Origin: Pseudoflavonifractor sp. Marseille-P3106
GTDB taxonomy: Bacteria > Bacillota > Clostridia > Oscillospirales > Oscillospiraceae
Direction of reading: 5' to 3'
DNA: 64,000 nt
Assembly (NCBI GenBank): GCA_900169975.1
Contig: LT827117.1
Location: forward strand, 50,204 to 114,203
In this document: piece after piece, positions 51,812 through 60,559 of the stretch
Numbering within the stretch: position 1 is the first letter of the stretch
Layout of the letters: every line of letters begins with the position of its first letter
Position numbers and translations under genes: made by a program
The notes under the pieces: generated by a model
Database searches by the model: none
Seen by the model: the letters and a program-made list of their open reading frames with translations, nothing else
Told to the model about the DNA's origin: nothing

Positions 51812-53545
51812 TTGAAAAAACGATTGACGGCGGGCACCATGCTCATTGTGGTGCTGGCCCTGCTGATCTCCGGCGCGGTGGAGGTCTGGACTCTCCACCA
51901 GCGGGAGATGGACACCGCCCGCCAGAGTCTGCACGAGCTGCTGAACATGGTGGACGCACAGAATCAGGTCACCGACCCCGAGCGGGCCATGGCGGTGTTT
52001 CGCGCCGCCGCCCCGGAGAAACGGCTGACCCTCATTGCCCCGGACGGCAGCGTGGTGGTCGACTCGGACAGCGCGACCACGGAAAACCATGCCGACCGGC
52101 CGGAGTTTCAGGCTGCCCTTCAAACGGGCTGGGGAGAGGCCACACGTCCCTCCGAGACGGTGGGGATGCCCCTGTTTTATGTGGCGAAAACCTTTACCGA
52201 CGGCATTGTGGGCCGGGCGGCCATGCCGCTGTCCTCCATCGACACCTTGGTGCGCTCCGGACTGTTCCCGCTGGGCGTGGCCACGCTGGCCGCCCTGCTG
52301 CTGGCCTTCCTGCTGGCCGGACGGATGGCCCGGCGGCTGCTGGAGCCTCTGAACGTGGTGGGCGATGCCATCCAGGGGGTGTTGGACGGGACCGGGACCG
52401 GCGAGGAGCTGGCCGGTTACGAGGGGGACGACGAGCTGAGGCCCATCCTTCGCTATCTGGAAAAGCTCATCGGCCGGCTGGGGGAGTATCTGGACCAGGT
52501 GAAGGCCGAGCGGGACAAGGTGGGACTGATTCTGGACTGCATGGACGAAGGGCTCCTTCTCCTGGATGAGGAGGATGACATACTGGCCATCAACCGGGCC
52601 GCCCGCAAGCTCTTTGGCCTGAGCGAGGGGGCGGAGGGGGGCAGTGTCCAGGTCCTCATGCGGAGCCGGAGAGTGCGTCAGGCACTGGAGGATACCCGCA
52701 GGGACAAGACTCCCGTGGTTCTGGACCTCACCGATCCCGCCTTCGCCGGGCGGGAGCTGCGGATGTTCCTCTCCCCGGTCACCGGGCGGCGGTACGAGGG
52801 GGAGAGCGTGGGTACCTCGGTGCTCATCTCCGATGTCACCGAGCTGAAAAAAGCGGAGGGGATCCGGGCCCAGTTTACCGCCAATGTCTCCCATGAGCTC
52901 AAGACTCCCCTCACTTCCATCAAGGGCTTTACCGACATGCTGGCCACCGGGATGGTGAAAAGCGAGGAGGATCAGAAGCGCTTCCTCACCATGATCGGAG
53001 TAGAGGTAGATCGCCTGATTGAGCTGATCAACGACATTTTGAAGCTCTCTGAGCTGGAGAGCGTGGCCATCGACCAGAGCGAGGAGTCCGCCTCGCCGCT
53101 GGACACCGCCCGGGAAGTGGCCGGACTGCTGGGCCCGGAGGCAGGCGCGGCAGGCGTGACGATGGAGATCGGCGGCCAGCCGGGGCTGGCCCGGATCTCT
53201 GCCGGGCGGCTCAAGGAGCTGCTGCTGAATCTGATGGAAAACGGTGTGAAGTACAATGAACCCGGCGGGCGGGTGAGTGTGGCCGTGGCCGCGGAGGGCG
53301 CGGACATGACGATCACGGTTTCAGATACGGGTATCGGCATTCCCCCCGAGGCTCAGGAGCGGATCTTCGAGCGGTTCTACCGGGTGGACCGGGGCCGTGC
53401 CCGGAAAAACGGCGGTACCGGTCTGGGGCTGGCCATCGTCAAGCATATCTGCCAGCTCTACGGCGGCTCGGTGTCTCTGAAGAGCGAGCCGGGCAAAGGG
53501 AGCGTGTTCACCGTCCGCCTGCCCGCGGGCGGCACGGAGGAATAA
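51812..53545 (+). CDS. phoR: PhoR-type sensor histidine kinase
   Basis: 577 residues from TTG 51812, preferred for GGAGGGAG 7 nt upstream and a normal TM start (KKRLTAGTMLIVVLALLISG); ATG 51758 is in frame but lacks a site. TM1, an extracytoplasmic domain of about 130 residues, TM2 (LGVATLAALLLAFLLAG), HAMP, PAS (DCMDEGLLLLDEEDDILAIN), HisKA with FTANVSHELKTPLTSIKGF, and HATPase_c: N-box LLNLMENGVKYNEP, GIGIP, FYRVDRGRARKNGGTGLGLA. Confidence 0.92.
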   Translation: MKKRLTAGTMLIVVLALLISGAVEVWTLHQREMDTARQSLHELLNMVDAQNQVTDPERAMAVFRAAAPEKRLTLIAPDGSVVVDSDSATTENHADRPEFQAALQTGWGEATRPSETVGMPLFYVAKTFTDGIVGRAAMPLSSIDTLVRSGLFPLGVATLAALLLAFLLAGRMARRLLEPLNVVGDAIQGVLDGTGTGEELAGYEGDDELRPILRYLEKLIGRLGEYLDQVKAERDKVGLILDCMDEGLLLLDEEDDILAINRAARKLFGLSEGAEGGSVQVLMRSRRVRQALEDTRRDKTPVVLDLTDPAFAGRELRMFLSPVTGRRYEGESVGTSVLISDVTELKKAEGIRAQFTANVSHELKTPLTSIKGFTDMLATGMVKSEEDQKRFLTMIGVEVDRLIELINDILKLSELESVAIDQSEESASPLDTAREVAGLLGPEAGAAGVTMEIGGQPGLARISAGRLKELLLNLMENGVKYNEPGGRVSVAVAAEGADMTITVSDTGIGIPPEAQERIFERFYRVDRGRARKNGGTGLGLAIVKHICQLYGGSVSLKSEPGKGSVFTVRLPAGGTEE

Positions 53546-53551
53546 AAGAGA

Positions 53552-53588
53552 CCGCCGGGAGTGGGGCTATTTGCCCCGCTCCCGGCGG
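53552..53588. terminator. Terminator shared by phoR and the zincin gene
   Basis: CCGCCGGGAGTGGGG pairs with CCCCGCTCCCGGCGG (15 bp, one GT). The zincin TAG (53567-53569) lies in its loop, and the leftward exit has CTCTTTTATT. Confidence 0.75.
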
Positions 53589-53947
53589 AATGCTTCCATT
53601 TCCTCCTCATCCTTGACCTCCAGATCCCGCAGGCCCGCCCGACCCTCCATGTGGTGGGTCAGCTCGTGGGCCAGGGTTGTGTAGAGCTCCTCGGCCCAGT
53701 CCCATTCCGTCCACTCCTCCAGCTTGGCTAGGGCGGCGAAGGAGCCGTAGTAGAGCACGATGCGGCGGCCCAGCAGATCGTCGAAAAACTCTCCCATGAG
53801 GTAGAGGTTTTCTCCGGGGCAGTCCGGGTCCTCCTTTTTCTCCGCCTCCAGCAGGATGCCCCCGCTGAGTTCCTCAAAAAACTCCGGCGGAAACTCCTCT
53901 GCCATTTCATCCAGCAGTTTTCCCACGCGGTCAAAGGAAAGGATCAT
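53567..53947 (-). CDS. Minimal zincin-like metallopeptidase
   Basis: 126 residues from ATG 53947 (GGAGG upstream). TLAHELTHHMEGRAGLRDLE contains HExxH (His94, Glu95, His98); an acidic DEEEME stretch follows, where such families place the third ligand. Preceding LGRRIVLYYGSFAALAKLEE is typical of the small DUF1025/metallopeptidase-family proteins. No signal peptide. Substrate unknown. Divergent from the permease gene. Confidence 0.8.
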   Translation of the reverse strand: MILSFDRVGKLLDEMAEEFPPEFFEELSGGILLEAEKKEDPDCPGENLYLMGEFFDDLLGRRIVLYYGSFAALAKLEEWTEWDWAEELYTTLAHELTHHMEGRAGLRDLEVKDEEEMEAFRRERGK

Positions 53948-53990
53948 GTCGTAACCTCCCGATTTATTTCGAAAAAAGGAAAAATAACGC

Positions 53991-54019
53991 TTGCAATCTA
54001 TGAGAACTTTTTGTATAAT
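53991..54019 (+). promoter_or_regulatory. Promoter of the leader ORF and permease
   Basis: TTGCAA (53991-53996), 17-bp spacer, TATAAT (54014-54019). Transcription should start near 54026, leaving a leader of about 170 nt. Confidence 0.8.
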
Positions 54020-54052
54020 ATTCGACAATGTGAAAATGAGGAGGGAAAAGAG

Positions 54053-54175
54053 ATGCAGAACCGGAAGTGTGAAAAACGGGCCCGGAAGACCGTCTTTTTT
54101 CTGTTCCCTATTTTCGTTTTCCTCGTAGACCGGCAGGAATGCCGGTATTTTTTTGCCCATTTGGGCGGTGTGTGA
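54053..54175 (+). CDS. Leader peptide of a pyrBI-like attenuator
   Basis: 40 codons with an excellent site (GAGGAGGG at 54038-54045, 7 nt before ATG). Start MQNRKCEKRARKTV, middle FFLFPIFVFLV, end RQECRYFFAHLGGV. The middle is coded by a U-rich stretch (54094-54121) that follows a weak pause-type hairpin (ACGG/CCGT, 54076-54093). The frame then runs straight through the terminator at 54129-54154 and stops at 54175, 20 bp before the permease ATG. E. coli pyrL (44 codons, FFF-rich, reading through the attenuator) has the same design. No other function is evident for the peptide. Confidence 0.72.
   Translation: MQNRKCEKRARKTVFFLFPIFVFLVDRQECRYFFAHLGGV
54129..54154 (+). terminator. Attenuator terminator inside the leader ORF
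   Basis: ACCGGCA-GGAA-TGCCGGT, 7-bp perfect stem, then ATTTTTTT. It lies 42 bp before the permease ATG and within the coding sequence of the leader peptide. Confidence 0.88.
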
Positions 54176-54195
54176 GAGATGAAAGGAGAATCCGA

Positions 54196-55605
54196 ATGAA
54201 GGAAACGAAAACCAACGCGGGAAAGGGCCCCATCCGGGACGCCAGGACTCTGGGTCTGCCTAAGATGCTGGTGCTGGGCCTCCAGCACATGTTCGCCATG
54301 TTCGGCGCCACGGTGCTGGTGCCCATTCTGGTCAACACCTACGGCCTGCCCCTGTCCATTCAGACAACGCTGTTTTTCGCCGGTGTGGGGACCCTGTTCT
54401 TCCACCTGTGTACCAAGATGAAGGTGCCCGCCTTCCTGGGATCCTCCTTCGCCTTTCTGGGCGGCTTCGCCGCCATCGGGGCTATGGATGCCGGGATCTA
54501 CGCCTCCATGAGCGGGGCCGAAAAGCTCCAGTACGCCTGCGGCGGTATCGTGGTGGCGGGCCTTCTCTATGTTGTGCTGGCGCTTGTTATTAAAGCTGTT
54601 GGCGTTCACAAGGTGATGCATTTCCTGCCCCCAGTGGTCACCGGCCCCATCATCATTCTCATCGGCCTCAACCTGGCTCCCTCTGCCGTCAACAACGCCT
54701 CCACCTGCTGGTGGCTGGCCCTGGTGGCCATGGCCATCATCATTGTGGCCAATATCTGGGGCAAGGGCATGATCAAGATCATCCCCATCCTGCTGGGCGT
54801 GGTGGGCGCGTATGTGGTGGCCGTCATCGGCAACGCCATGGGCGCCACCGTCATTGTGGACGCCGCTTCCGGCACCACCGGCCCCATGCTGAACTTCTCC
54901 GGGATGGCCGAGGCGAGTCTCATCGGCCTGCAGCCCTTCTTCACCAACTTCTCCGGCAGCGTGGCCAAGTTCGATCTCTCCGCAGTCATGGTGATGGCCC
55001 CCATCGCCATCGCCTCCATGATGGAGCACATCGGCGACATGTCCGCCATCTCCGCCACCGTGGGGGAGAACTTTATTGAAGATCCGGGCCTCCACCGCAC
55101 CCTGGTGGGCGACGGCATTGCCACTGCCATGGCGGGCCTCTTCGGCGGCCCGGCCAACACCACCTACGGCGAGAACACCGGCGTGCTGGTCCTCTCCCAG
55201 GTCCACGATCCCCGGGTGGTACGGCTGGCCGCCCTCTATGCCGTGATCCTCTCCTTCAGCCCCAAGTTCGCCGTGCTGGTCAATTCCATCCCGGCCGCCA
55301 TCATCGGCGGCGTGAGCTTCATTCTCTACGGCATGATCTCCGCCATCGGCGTGCGCAACGTGGTGGAGAACCAGGTGGATTTCACCAACTCCCGCAACCT
55401 CATCATCGCCGCCGTCATCCTGGTCTGCGGCCTGGGCTTTACCGGGGGGCTGACCTTCACCGTGGGTGGGGCCACCATCACCCTGACCAGCCTGGCCATC
55501 GCGGCCATCGCGGGCATCGTCCTCAACGCCATCCTCCCCGGCAATGACTTCCGCTTCGGCCAGAGCGCCAACGCCGACACCGCCGCGTCTCTGGGACGGT
55601 ATTAA
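54196..55605 (+). CDS. Uracil/xanthine permease (NCS2/UraA family)
   Basis: 469 residues from ATG 54196 (AAAGGAG upstream). About 14 helices. Family motifs: LGLQHMFAMFGATVLVPILV with the QH of NCS2, LGSSFAFLGGF, VVTGPIIILIGLNLAP, MMEHIGDMSAISATVG (substrate Glu and His), GGPANTTYGENTGVL and the NxGxxxxT-like end. The QHM and AMFGATVLVP start and TYGENTG are closest to uracil permeases. The pyrBI-like leader also argues for pyrimidine. Confidence 0.88.
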   Translation: MKETKTNAGKGPIRDARTLGLPKMLVLGLQHMFAMFGATVLVPILVNTYGLPLSIQTTLFFAGVGTLFFHLCTKMKVPAFLGSSFAFLGGFAAIGAMDAGIYASMSGAEKLQYACGGIVVAGLLYVVLALVIKAVGVHKVMHFLPPVVTGPIIILIGLNLAPSAVNNASTCWWLALVAMAIIIVANIWGKGMIKIIPILLGVVGAYVVAVIGNAMGATVIVDAASGTTGPMLNFSGMAEASLIGLQPFFTNFSGSVAKFDLSAVMVMAPIAIASMMEHIGDMSAISATVGENFIEDPGLHRTLVGDGIATAMAGLFGGPANTTYGENTGVLVLSQVHDPRVVRLAALYAVILSFSPKFAVLVNSIPAAIIGGVSFILYGMISAIGVRNVVENQVDFTNSRNLIIAAVILVCGLGFTGGLTFTVGGATITLTSLAIAAIAGIVLNAILPGNDFRFGQSANADTAASLGRY

Positions 55606-55642
55606 AGGAAGAAACAGGGACCGAGTCAAACGAAACCATCAG

Positions 55643-55684
55643 AGCGGTCTCCCGGCGGCAAGCCGGGGGACCGCTTGTTGTTTT
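55643..55684 (+). terminator. Intrinsic terminator of the permease
   Basis: AGCGGTCTCCCGGC-GGCAA-GCCGGGGGACCGCT, 14-bp stem with one GT pair, then TGTTGTTTTC. Confidence 0.82.
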
Positions 55685-55708
55685 CCCCTTCCGTTTGGGA
55701 GGCCGCCG

Positions 55709-57157
55709 CTACGCGGCCTGGACGGTGAAGGTCAGCAGCAGGCGGCCCTCCTGTCCGTCGGGGGCGGTGACAAAGGCCCCCGACTGGTTTTCGACGTTGG
55801 CAAACCGGGCGCTTTGTGTTATGCGCAGACCTCGGTAGGTGACGTCATAGTTCCAGCCCTCGTCGGAGATTTGATCCAGCCACTGCTTGGGCTTGAAGTT
55901 CAGACAGTTGATCCCGGGAAGGGTCCCCGCATAGGCCAGCAGGCCCAGGGACTGTGGGGAGTTCAGGTAGGACAGGGGAAAAAAGCTGCCGGTGAACTCG
56001 GACCGGTATTGAAATCCCGTGACAGTCCCGGCAGTGAGGAGAGGCGTCCACTGGCTGGAATGGCTGGGGAAAAGCTCCATGGAGAAGCCCCCTGTGCCGT
56101 CCTCCGCGGCTGACGGCCTTCCGTCTGGGCCGAGAGGGCGGGCGTCCAGATCGAAGTAACGCAGATAGAAATTGTAGTTGTCGTAAAATTTTGCCTCGTT
56201 CAGCTCACCCCGGTGCGGGGGGAGCTGACCCTGGAGGGTGATCAGCACCACAACGGCCAAGCAGGCTGCCTGAGCCCCCACGAAGGCGAAGCATCGCCAG
56301 GTGTTCTCGGGGATGTCCATGCGCTGGGCCCGGCCGTCGGAGGCGTTCCACTCCCAGGGGTTGCGCTCTCCCTCGGAGCACAGAGAAGCGCTCTTGTAGA
56401 GCCGATACAGATTGTAGATGGGGATGCCCCAGCCAAGGCCCCGGGAAAAAAGAAGAGAGAGCCGCTTTCGGGCGTCAGAGAGGGAGAGCGGACTGCCGTC
56501 GGCATCCCGCAGGACGATGCCAAAGAGAAGCTTGCCCGGAGTGGTTCCCCAGTAGTGCAGCAGAAGCGGCTCCAGAAGGAACATGAGGGCAAAGCCCAGA
56601 TAGCCCTCCAGGAGGGCGATAAAGGCTTTGGAGGTCAGGTTGGGAGACAGGTGGAGCACCAGCACCTCCACCGCCGTGATGGGCAGGCCATACAAAGCCA
56701 GATCCAGCATGCGGGCAAAATACCGCCGCCAGGGATGTCCCGGCGCGGGGGGAAGTTCATCGGCGGGGGGAGCGAACCGCTCCGAGGCCGGGGCCCGGTC
56801 CAGTTCCTCCAGCCAGGGGTGGGCGTCCAGCTGCTGATATTCCGTTCCGGCTGCCCGAAGCTGGGCGCAGACCGCCCGGGCCCGGTCCAGGGCCGACTGG
56901 TCCCGCCCCAGCTGGCCGAGCTGTTTCTCCAGTGCCTCGGCCAGCGTGAGCTCCCCGGCCTGGAGCCTGCGCAGGGTGTTCAGGTCCAAGTGGAGCCGCC
57001 GGAGGAGTTTGATCTTCTCCAGCGCCGCGGCGTCCTCGGGGCTGTAATCCCGGTAGCCGTTGGCAGACCGAGCGGGGGAGAGCAGACCCTCCTGCTCATA
57101 AAAACGGATGTTGGCCCGGGTCATCCCCACGGCCTCTTCCAGTTCTTTGATGGTCAT
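55709..57157 (-). CDS. MerR-type HTH fused to RDD membrane domain
   Basis: 482 residues from ATG 57157 (AGGAGG 7 nt upstream; ATG 57160 abuts it). Residues 1-72: MerR winged helix (MTIKELEEAVGMTRANIRFY, YRDYSPEDAAALEKIKLLRR); 73-110: coiled coil; about 141-265: RDD domain (RRYFARMLDLALYG, EPLLLHYWGTTPGKLLFGIV, LSDARKRLSLLFSRGLGWGI) with two or three helices; 290-309: another helix (AFVGAQAACLAVVVLITLQG); 310-482: an outside domain with no family I know. It would be a membrane-anchored transcription regulator. No efflux gene next to it. Confidence 0.82.
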   Translation of the reverse strand: MTIKELEEAVGMTRANIRFYEQEGLLSPARSANGYRDYSPEDAAALEKIKLLRRLHLDLNTLRRLQAGELTLAEALEKQLGQLGRDQSALDRARAVCAQLRAAGTEYQQLDAHPWLEELDRAPASERFAPPADELPPAPGHPWRRYFARMLDLALYGLPITAVEVLVLHLSPNLTSKAFIALLEGYLGFALMFLLEPLLLHYWGTTPGKLLFGIVLRDADGSPLSLSDARKRLSLLFSRGLGWGIPIYNLYRLYKSASLCSEGERNPWEWNASDGRAQRMDIPENTWRCFAFVGAQAACLAVVVLITLQGQLPPHRGELNEAKFYDNYNFYLRYFDLDARPLGPDGRPSAAEDGTGGFSMELFPSHSSQWTPLLTAGTVTGFQYRSEFTGSFFPLSYLNSPQSLGLLAYAGTLPGINCLNFKPKQWLDQISDEGWNYDVTYRGLRITQSARFANVENQSGAFVTAPDGQEGRLLLTFTVQAA

Positions 57158-57235
57158 CATACCACCTCCTGGGGGCAGTATAGAGGGTCAAGGGGCTTTA
57201 CAGTCAAGTGTTTTGCGGCAAAATGGAAAAAACCC

Positions 57236-59395
57236 CTATTTCGGTTTCCGCATGGTCAGGGCGATGCGCTTTTTCTTCTCATCCACCTCCAGCACCCAGA
57301 CGGTGACCACGTCTCCCACGGCGCACACCTCCCCGGGATGCTTCACCCGGCGCTCGGAGAGCTGGCTGATGTGGACCAGGCCGTCCTGGTGGACGCCGAT
57401 GTCCACAAAGGCGCCGAAGTCGATGACGTTGCGCACCGTGCCGGTGAGCTCCATCCCGGGCTTGAGGTCCTTCAGATCCATCACGTCGGTGCGCAGATGG
57501 GGGGCGGGCAGCTCGTCCCGGGGGTCCCGGCCGGGTTTCATCAGCTCCTTGACCACGTCCCGGAGGGTGGGCAGTCCGATGTCCAGCTCCCGGGCGGCCC
57601 GCTCCTCCCCGTAGGCGGACAGCCGGCGGGGAAGCTCCTCCAGCGCTCCGGCGGCCACCGCCTTCCGGTCGTAACCACTCAGGCGCAGCAGCCCCTCGGC
57701 GGCGGCGTAGCTCTCCGGGTGGACGCCAGTGCGGTCCAGCACATCCGCACTCTCAGGCACACGAAGGAAGCCCGCGCACTGCTGGAAGGTCTTGGGTCCC
57801 AGCTTGGGCACCTTCAAAAGCTGCTTCCGGGCGGTGAAGGCCCCGTGTTCCTCCCGATAGGCCACCACGTTTTTGGCGGTGGTCTGATTCAGGCCGGCCA
57901 CCCGGGCCAGCAGGGGGGCGGAGGCGGTGTTCAGGTCGGCCCCCACGGCGTTGACGCAGTCCTCCACCACGCCGGAGAGGGTCTCGTCCAGACGGGCCTG
58001 GGGCATGTCGTGCTGGTACTGCCCCACGCCGATGGCCTTGGGGTCGATCTTCACCAGCTCCGCCAGGGGGTCCTGGAGCCGCCGGGCGATGGAGACCGCC
58101 GAGCGGAGGTTCACATCGTACTGGGGGAATTCCTCCGCCGCCAGCTTGGAAGCGGAGTAGACGCTGGCTCCCGCCTCGCTCACCACCATATAGCTCACGC
58201 CGCTCCCCACCTCCCGGATGAGCTCAGCGGTCATGCGCTCGGTCTCCCTGGAGGCGGTGCCGTTTCCGATGGCGATGGCGGTGACACCGTACCTGCGGAT
58301 GAGCCGGGCCAGGGTGTCCATGGCCTCCCGCTTCCTGCGGTCGGAGAGGGTGGGGTAGACCACCGCCGTATCCAGCACCTTGCCTGTGGGATCCACCACC
58401 GCTACCTTGCAGCCGTTGCGGTAGCCGGGATCCAGACCCATGGTGACCTTCCCCTTCACCGGCGGCTGCATCAGCAGGGGCTTCAGATTGGCCCCGAACA
58501 TGCGGATGGCCCCCTCATTGGCCTGCTCGGTGAGAGAATTTCGGATCTCCCGCTCCGCCGAGGGCTGGATGAGACGGTCCCAGGCGTCCTCGGCGGCGGC
58601 GCGGACAAAGGCCATGGCCGCCGAGCCGGGCCGGACCGCCCGGCGGCAGATGAGGGGGAGCACCAGTCCCCGGTCCAGCTCCACATCCACCTTTAAAATA
58701 TCCTCCCGCTCTCCCCGGTTGACCGCCAGGATCTGGTGTCCCTGGAGCCGGGAGAGGGGGGAGCGGAAGTCGTAGTAGAGGCGGTAGACCGTGTCCTCGG
58801 GCTGGGCGGCCCTGGCTCTGGATACCAGGAACGCCCGCCGTTCATAGAGCGCGCGCAGAGCCTTGCGGAGCTCTGCGTCGTCCGAAATGTCCTCGGCGAT
58901 GATGTCGCGGGCCCCGGCCAGGGCCTCCTCCACCGTCTCCACGCCCAGCTCTGGATTGACATAAGCCTGGGCGGCCTTCTCAGGGGCGGGGCAGTCCGGG
59001 GCCTGCGCGAATAAAAGCCGGGCCAGAGGCTCCAGGCCCTTCTCCCGGGCGATGGCGGCCCGGGTGCGGCGCTTCTGCTTGTAGGGGCGGTAAAGGTCCT
59101 CCACCTCAGCCAGGGTGGCGGCAGCGGCAATGGCGGCGGAGAGCTCCTCCGTGAGTTTTCCCTGCTCTTCGATGGAGCGGCAGACCTCCTCCCTGCGCTT
59201 GTCCAGATTGCGGAGGTACTGGAGCCGGTCGGCCAGGCTGCGGAGGACGGTGTCGTCCATGGCGCCGTGGAGCTCCTTGCGGTAGCGGGCGATAAAGGGG
59301 ATGGTGTTGCCCTCGTCCAGCAGGGTGACCACGTTATTGACATAATTCTCCTTCTGGCCCAGTTCCCGGGCCAGAAGGGTGACAATGGATTCCAT
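57236..59395 (-). CDS. tex: Tex-family RNA-binding transcription accessory protein
   Basis: 719 residues from ATG 59395 (AAGGAG upstream). Tex_N (MESIVTLLARELGQKENYVN, NTIPFIARYRKELHGAMDD), YqgF-like RNase H fold (MGLDPGYRNGCKVAVVD), HhH region (LNTASAPLLARVAGLNQTTA) and C-terminal S1 domain (GTVRNVIDFGAFVDIGVHQD, GLVHISQLSERRV). Associates with RNA polymerase and RNA. Confidence 0.96.
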   Translation of the reverse strand: MESIVTLLARELGQKENYVNNVVTLLDEGNTIPFIARYRKELHGAMDDTVLRSLADRLQYLRNLDKRREEVCRSIEEQGKLTEELSAAIAAAATLAEVEDLYRPYKQKRRTRAAIAREKGLEPLARLLFAQAPDCPAPEKAAQAYVNPELGVETVEEALAGARDIIAEDISDDAELRKALRALYERRAFLVSRARAAQPEDTVYRLYYDFRSPLSRLQGHQILAVNRGEREDILKVDVELDRGLVLPLICRRAVRPGSAAMAFVRAAAEDAWDRLIQPSAEREIRNSLTEQANEGAIRMFGANLKPLLMQPPVKGKVTMGLDPGYRNGCKVAVVDPTGKVLDTAVVYPTLSDRRKREAMDTLARLIRRYGVTAIAIGNGTASRETERMTAELIREVGSGVSYMVVSEAGASVYSASKLAAEEFPQYDVNLRSAVSIARRLQDPLAELVKIDPKAIGVGQYQHDMPQARLDETLSGVVEDCVNAVGADLNTASAPLLARVAGLNQTTAKNVVAYREEHGAFTARKQLLKVPKLGPKTFQQCAGFLRVPESADVLDRTGVHPESYAAAEGLLRLSGYDRKAVAAGALEELPRRLSAYGEERAARELDIGLPTLRDVVKELMKPGRDPRDELPAPHLRTDVMDLKDLKPGMELTGTVRNVIDFGAFVDIGVHQDGLVHISQLSERRVKHPGEVCAVGDVVTVWVLEVDEKKKRIALTMRKPK

Positions 59396-59445
59396 GGGGT
59401 AAACTCCTTTGAGACGGAAAGATGATTTGCGGGGCGGGTTGGATT

Positions 59446-60315
59446 TTATCGGATCAGCAGCGCCAGCGTCCCGGCGGTGAGCAGCCCCAGCCCCAGCCCG
59501 GCGCGGCGGCTGAGCTTCTCCCCCAGGAAGATCCGGGAGAAGGCCACCGTGACCAGGATGCTCAGCTTGTCGATGGGGGCCACCACGCTGGCCGGACCGT
59601 CCTGGAGGGCGCGGTAGTAGAAGAGCCAGGAGCCGCCGGTAGCAAAGCCGGAGAGGACCAGGAAGAGCCAGCTCCTCCCCTCGATGGCGGGGATCTCGCG
59701 CTGTTTTCCCTGGGCCAGGACAATGAGCCAGGCCATGGCCAGCACCACCAGAGTGCGGATGGCAGTGCCCAGGTTGGACTCCACCCCCTGGATGCCCGCC
59801 TTGCCCAGAATGGAGGTGAGGCTGGCAAACACGGCGGAGAGAGCGGCCCAGAAGAACCAGCCCCGTCCCTGGGGGGCCGGCGGATCGGCGGGCACCGCCT
59901 TCCGCTCCAGCATCAGGTAGGTGCCTGTCAGCATGAGAGCCATGCCCACCGCCTTGGGGAGGGTAATGGATTCGTGGAGGAAGAGAAAGGCCAGGAGCAT
60001 GGTCAGCACGGTGCTGGATTTGTCGATGGGAGCCACCTGATTCACCGAGCCGATCTGGAGGGCGCGGAAGTAGCAGATCCAGGAAGCGCCGGTGGCAAAG
60101 CCGGAGAGGATGAGAAAGAGCCAGGTTCGGGGCTCCACATCCCGGATGGTGCCCTGAGAGCCCGCCAAAAAGACCATGATCCAGGCAAAGAGAGCCACCA
60201 CTATGGTGCGCAGGGCAGTGGCCAAATGGGAGTTGACGTTTTTGACGCCGATCTTCGCCAGCACGGCGGTGAGTCCGGCAAAGAGGGCGGAGGCAAAGGC
60301 ATGGACGATCCACAT
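59446..60315 (-). CDS. EamA/DMT-superfamily exporter
   Basis: 289 residues, ten helices in two EamA repeats with very similar centres: LFLILSGFATGASWICYFRA / VAPIDKSS and LFLVLSGFATGGSWLFYYRA / VAPIDKLS. The VAPIDKxS pair is the YtfF/transporter subgroup signature. Likely exports an amino acid or drug. It is just upstream of tex on the same strand. Confidence 0.9.
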   Translation of the reverse strand: MWIVHAFASALFAGLTAVLAKIGVKNVNSHLATALRTIVVALFAWIMVFLAGSQGTIRDVEPRTWLFLILSGFATGASWICYFRALQIGSVNQVAPIDKSSTVLTMLLAFLFLHESITLPKAVGMALMLTGTYLMLERKAVPADPPAPQGRGWFFWAALSAVFASLTSILGKAGIQGVESNLGTAIRTLVVLAMAWLIVLAQGKQREIPAIEGRSWLFLVLSGFATGGSWLFYYRALQDGPASVVAPIDKLSILVTVAFSRIFLGEKLSRRAGLGLGLLTAGTLALLIR

Positions 60316-60341
60316 AACGGCAACACGATCCTTTCCACCCG

Positions 60342-60371
60342 ATTATACGCCATTCCGGGCATGCCTGTCCA
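60342..60371 (-). promoter_or_regulatory. Promoter of the EamA gene
   Basis: Minus strand TGGACA, 18-bp spacer, TATAAT. Confidence 0.6.
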
Positions 60372-60434
60372 GAAGAAGCCGAAAAGGGGGCCGGGGAAAT
60401 TAGTTTTTCTAATGGGACGGTTAACACAATCCGT

Positions 60435-60462
60435 TTGACTTTTTTCCCGCCCCGGATACAAT
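60435..60462 (+). promoter_or_regulatory. Promoter of the degraded glucarate region
   Basis: TTGACT (60435-60440), 16-bp spacer, TACAAT (60457-60462). It now drives only pseudogenes. Confidence 0.6.
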
Positions 60463-60559
60463 GCGGGAGAACGACAAAGACCCCTTTGACCGGGAGAGCC
60501 CGCTTCACTACCGAAACTTTCCCATCATTATCCGCAGTCTGCGAAAAGGAGTGTCAAAT

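Noticed and set aside
54020..54195. Purine, xanthine or PRPP riboswitch before the permease
   Set aside because: No match to their conserved core words; the leader ORF with terminator explains the sequence better.
57236..60508. A 1090-residue open frame covering tex
   Set aside because: Only the part from ATG 59395 matches Tex; upstream is the antisense or other frame of the EamA gene without a real start.
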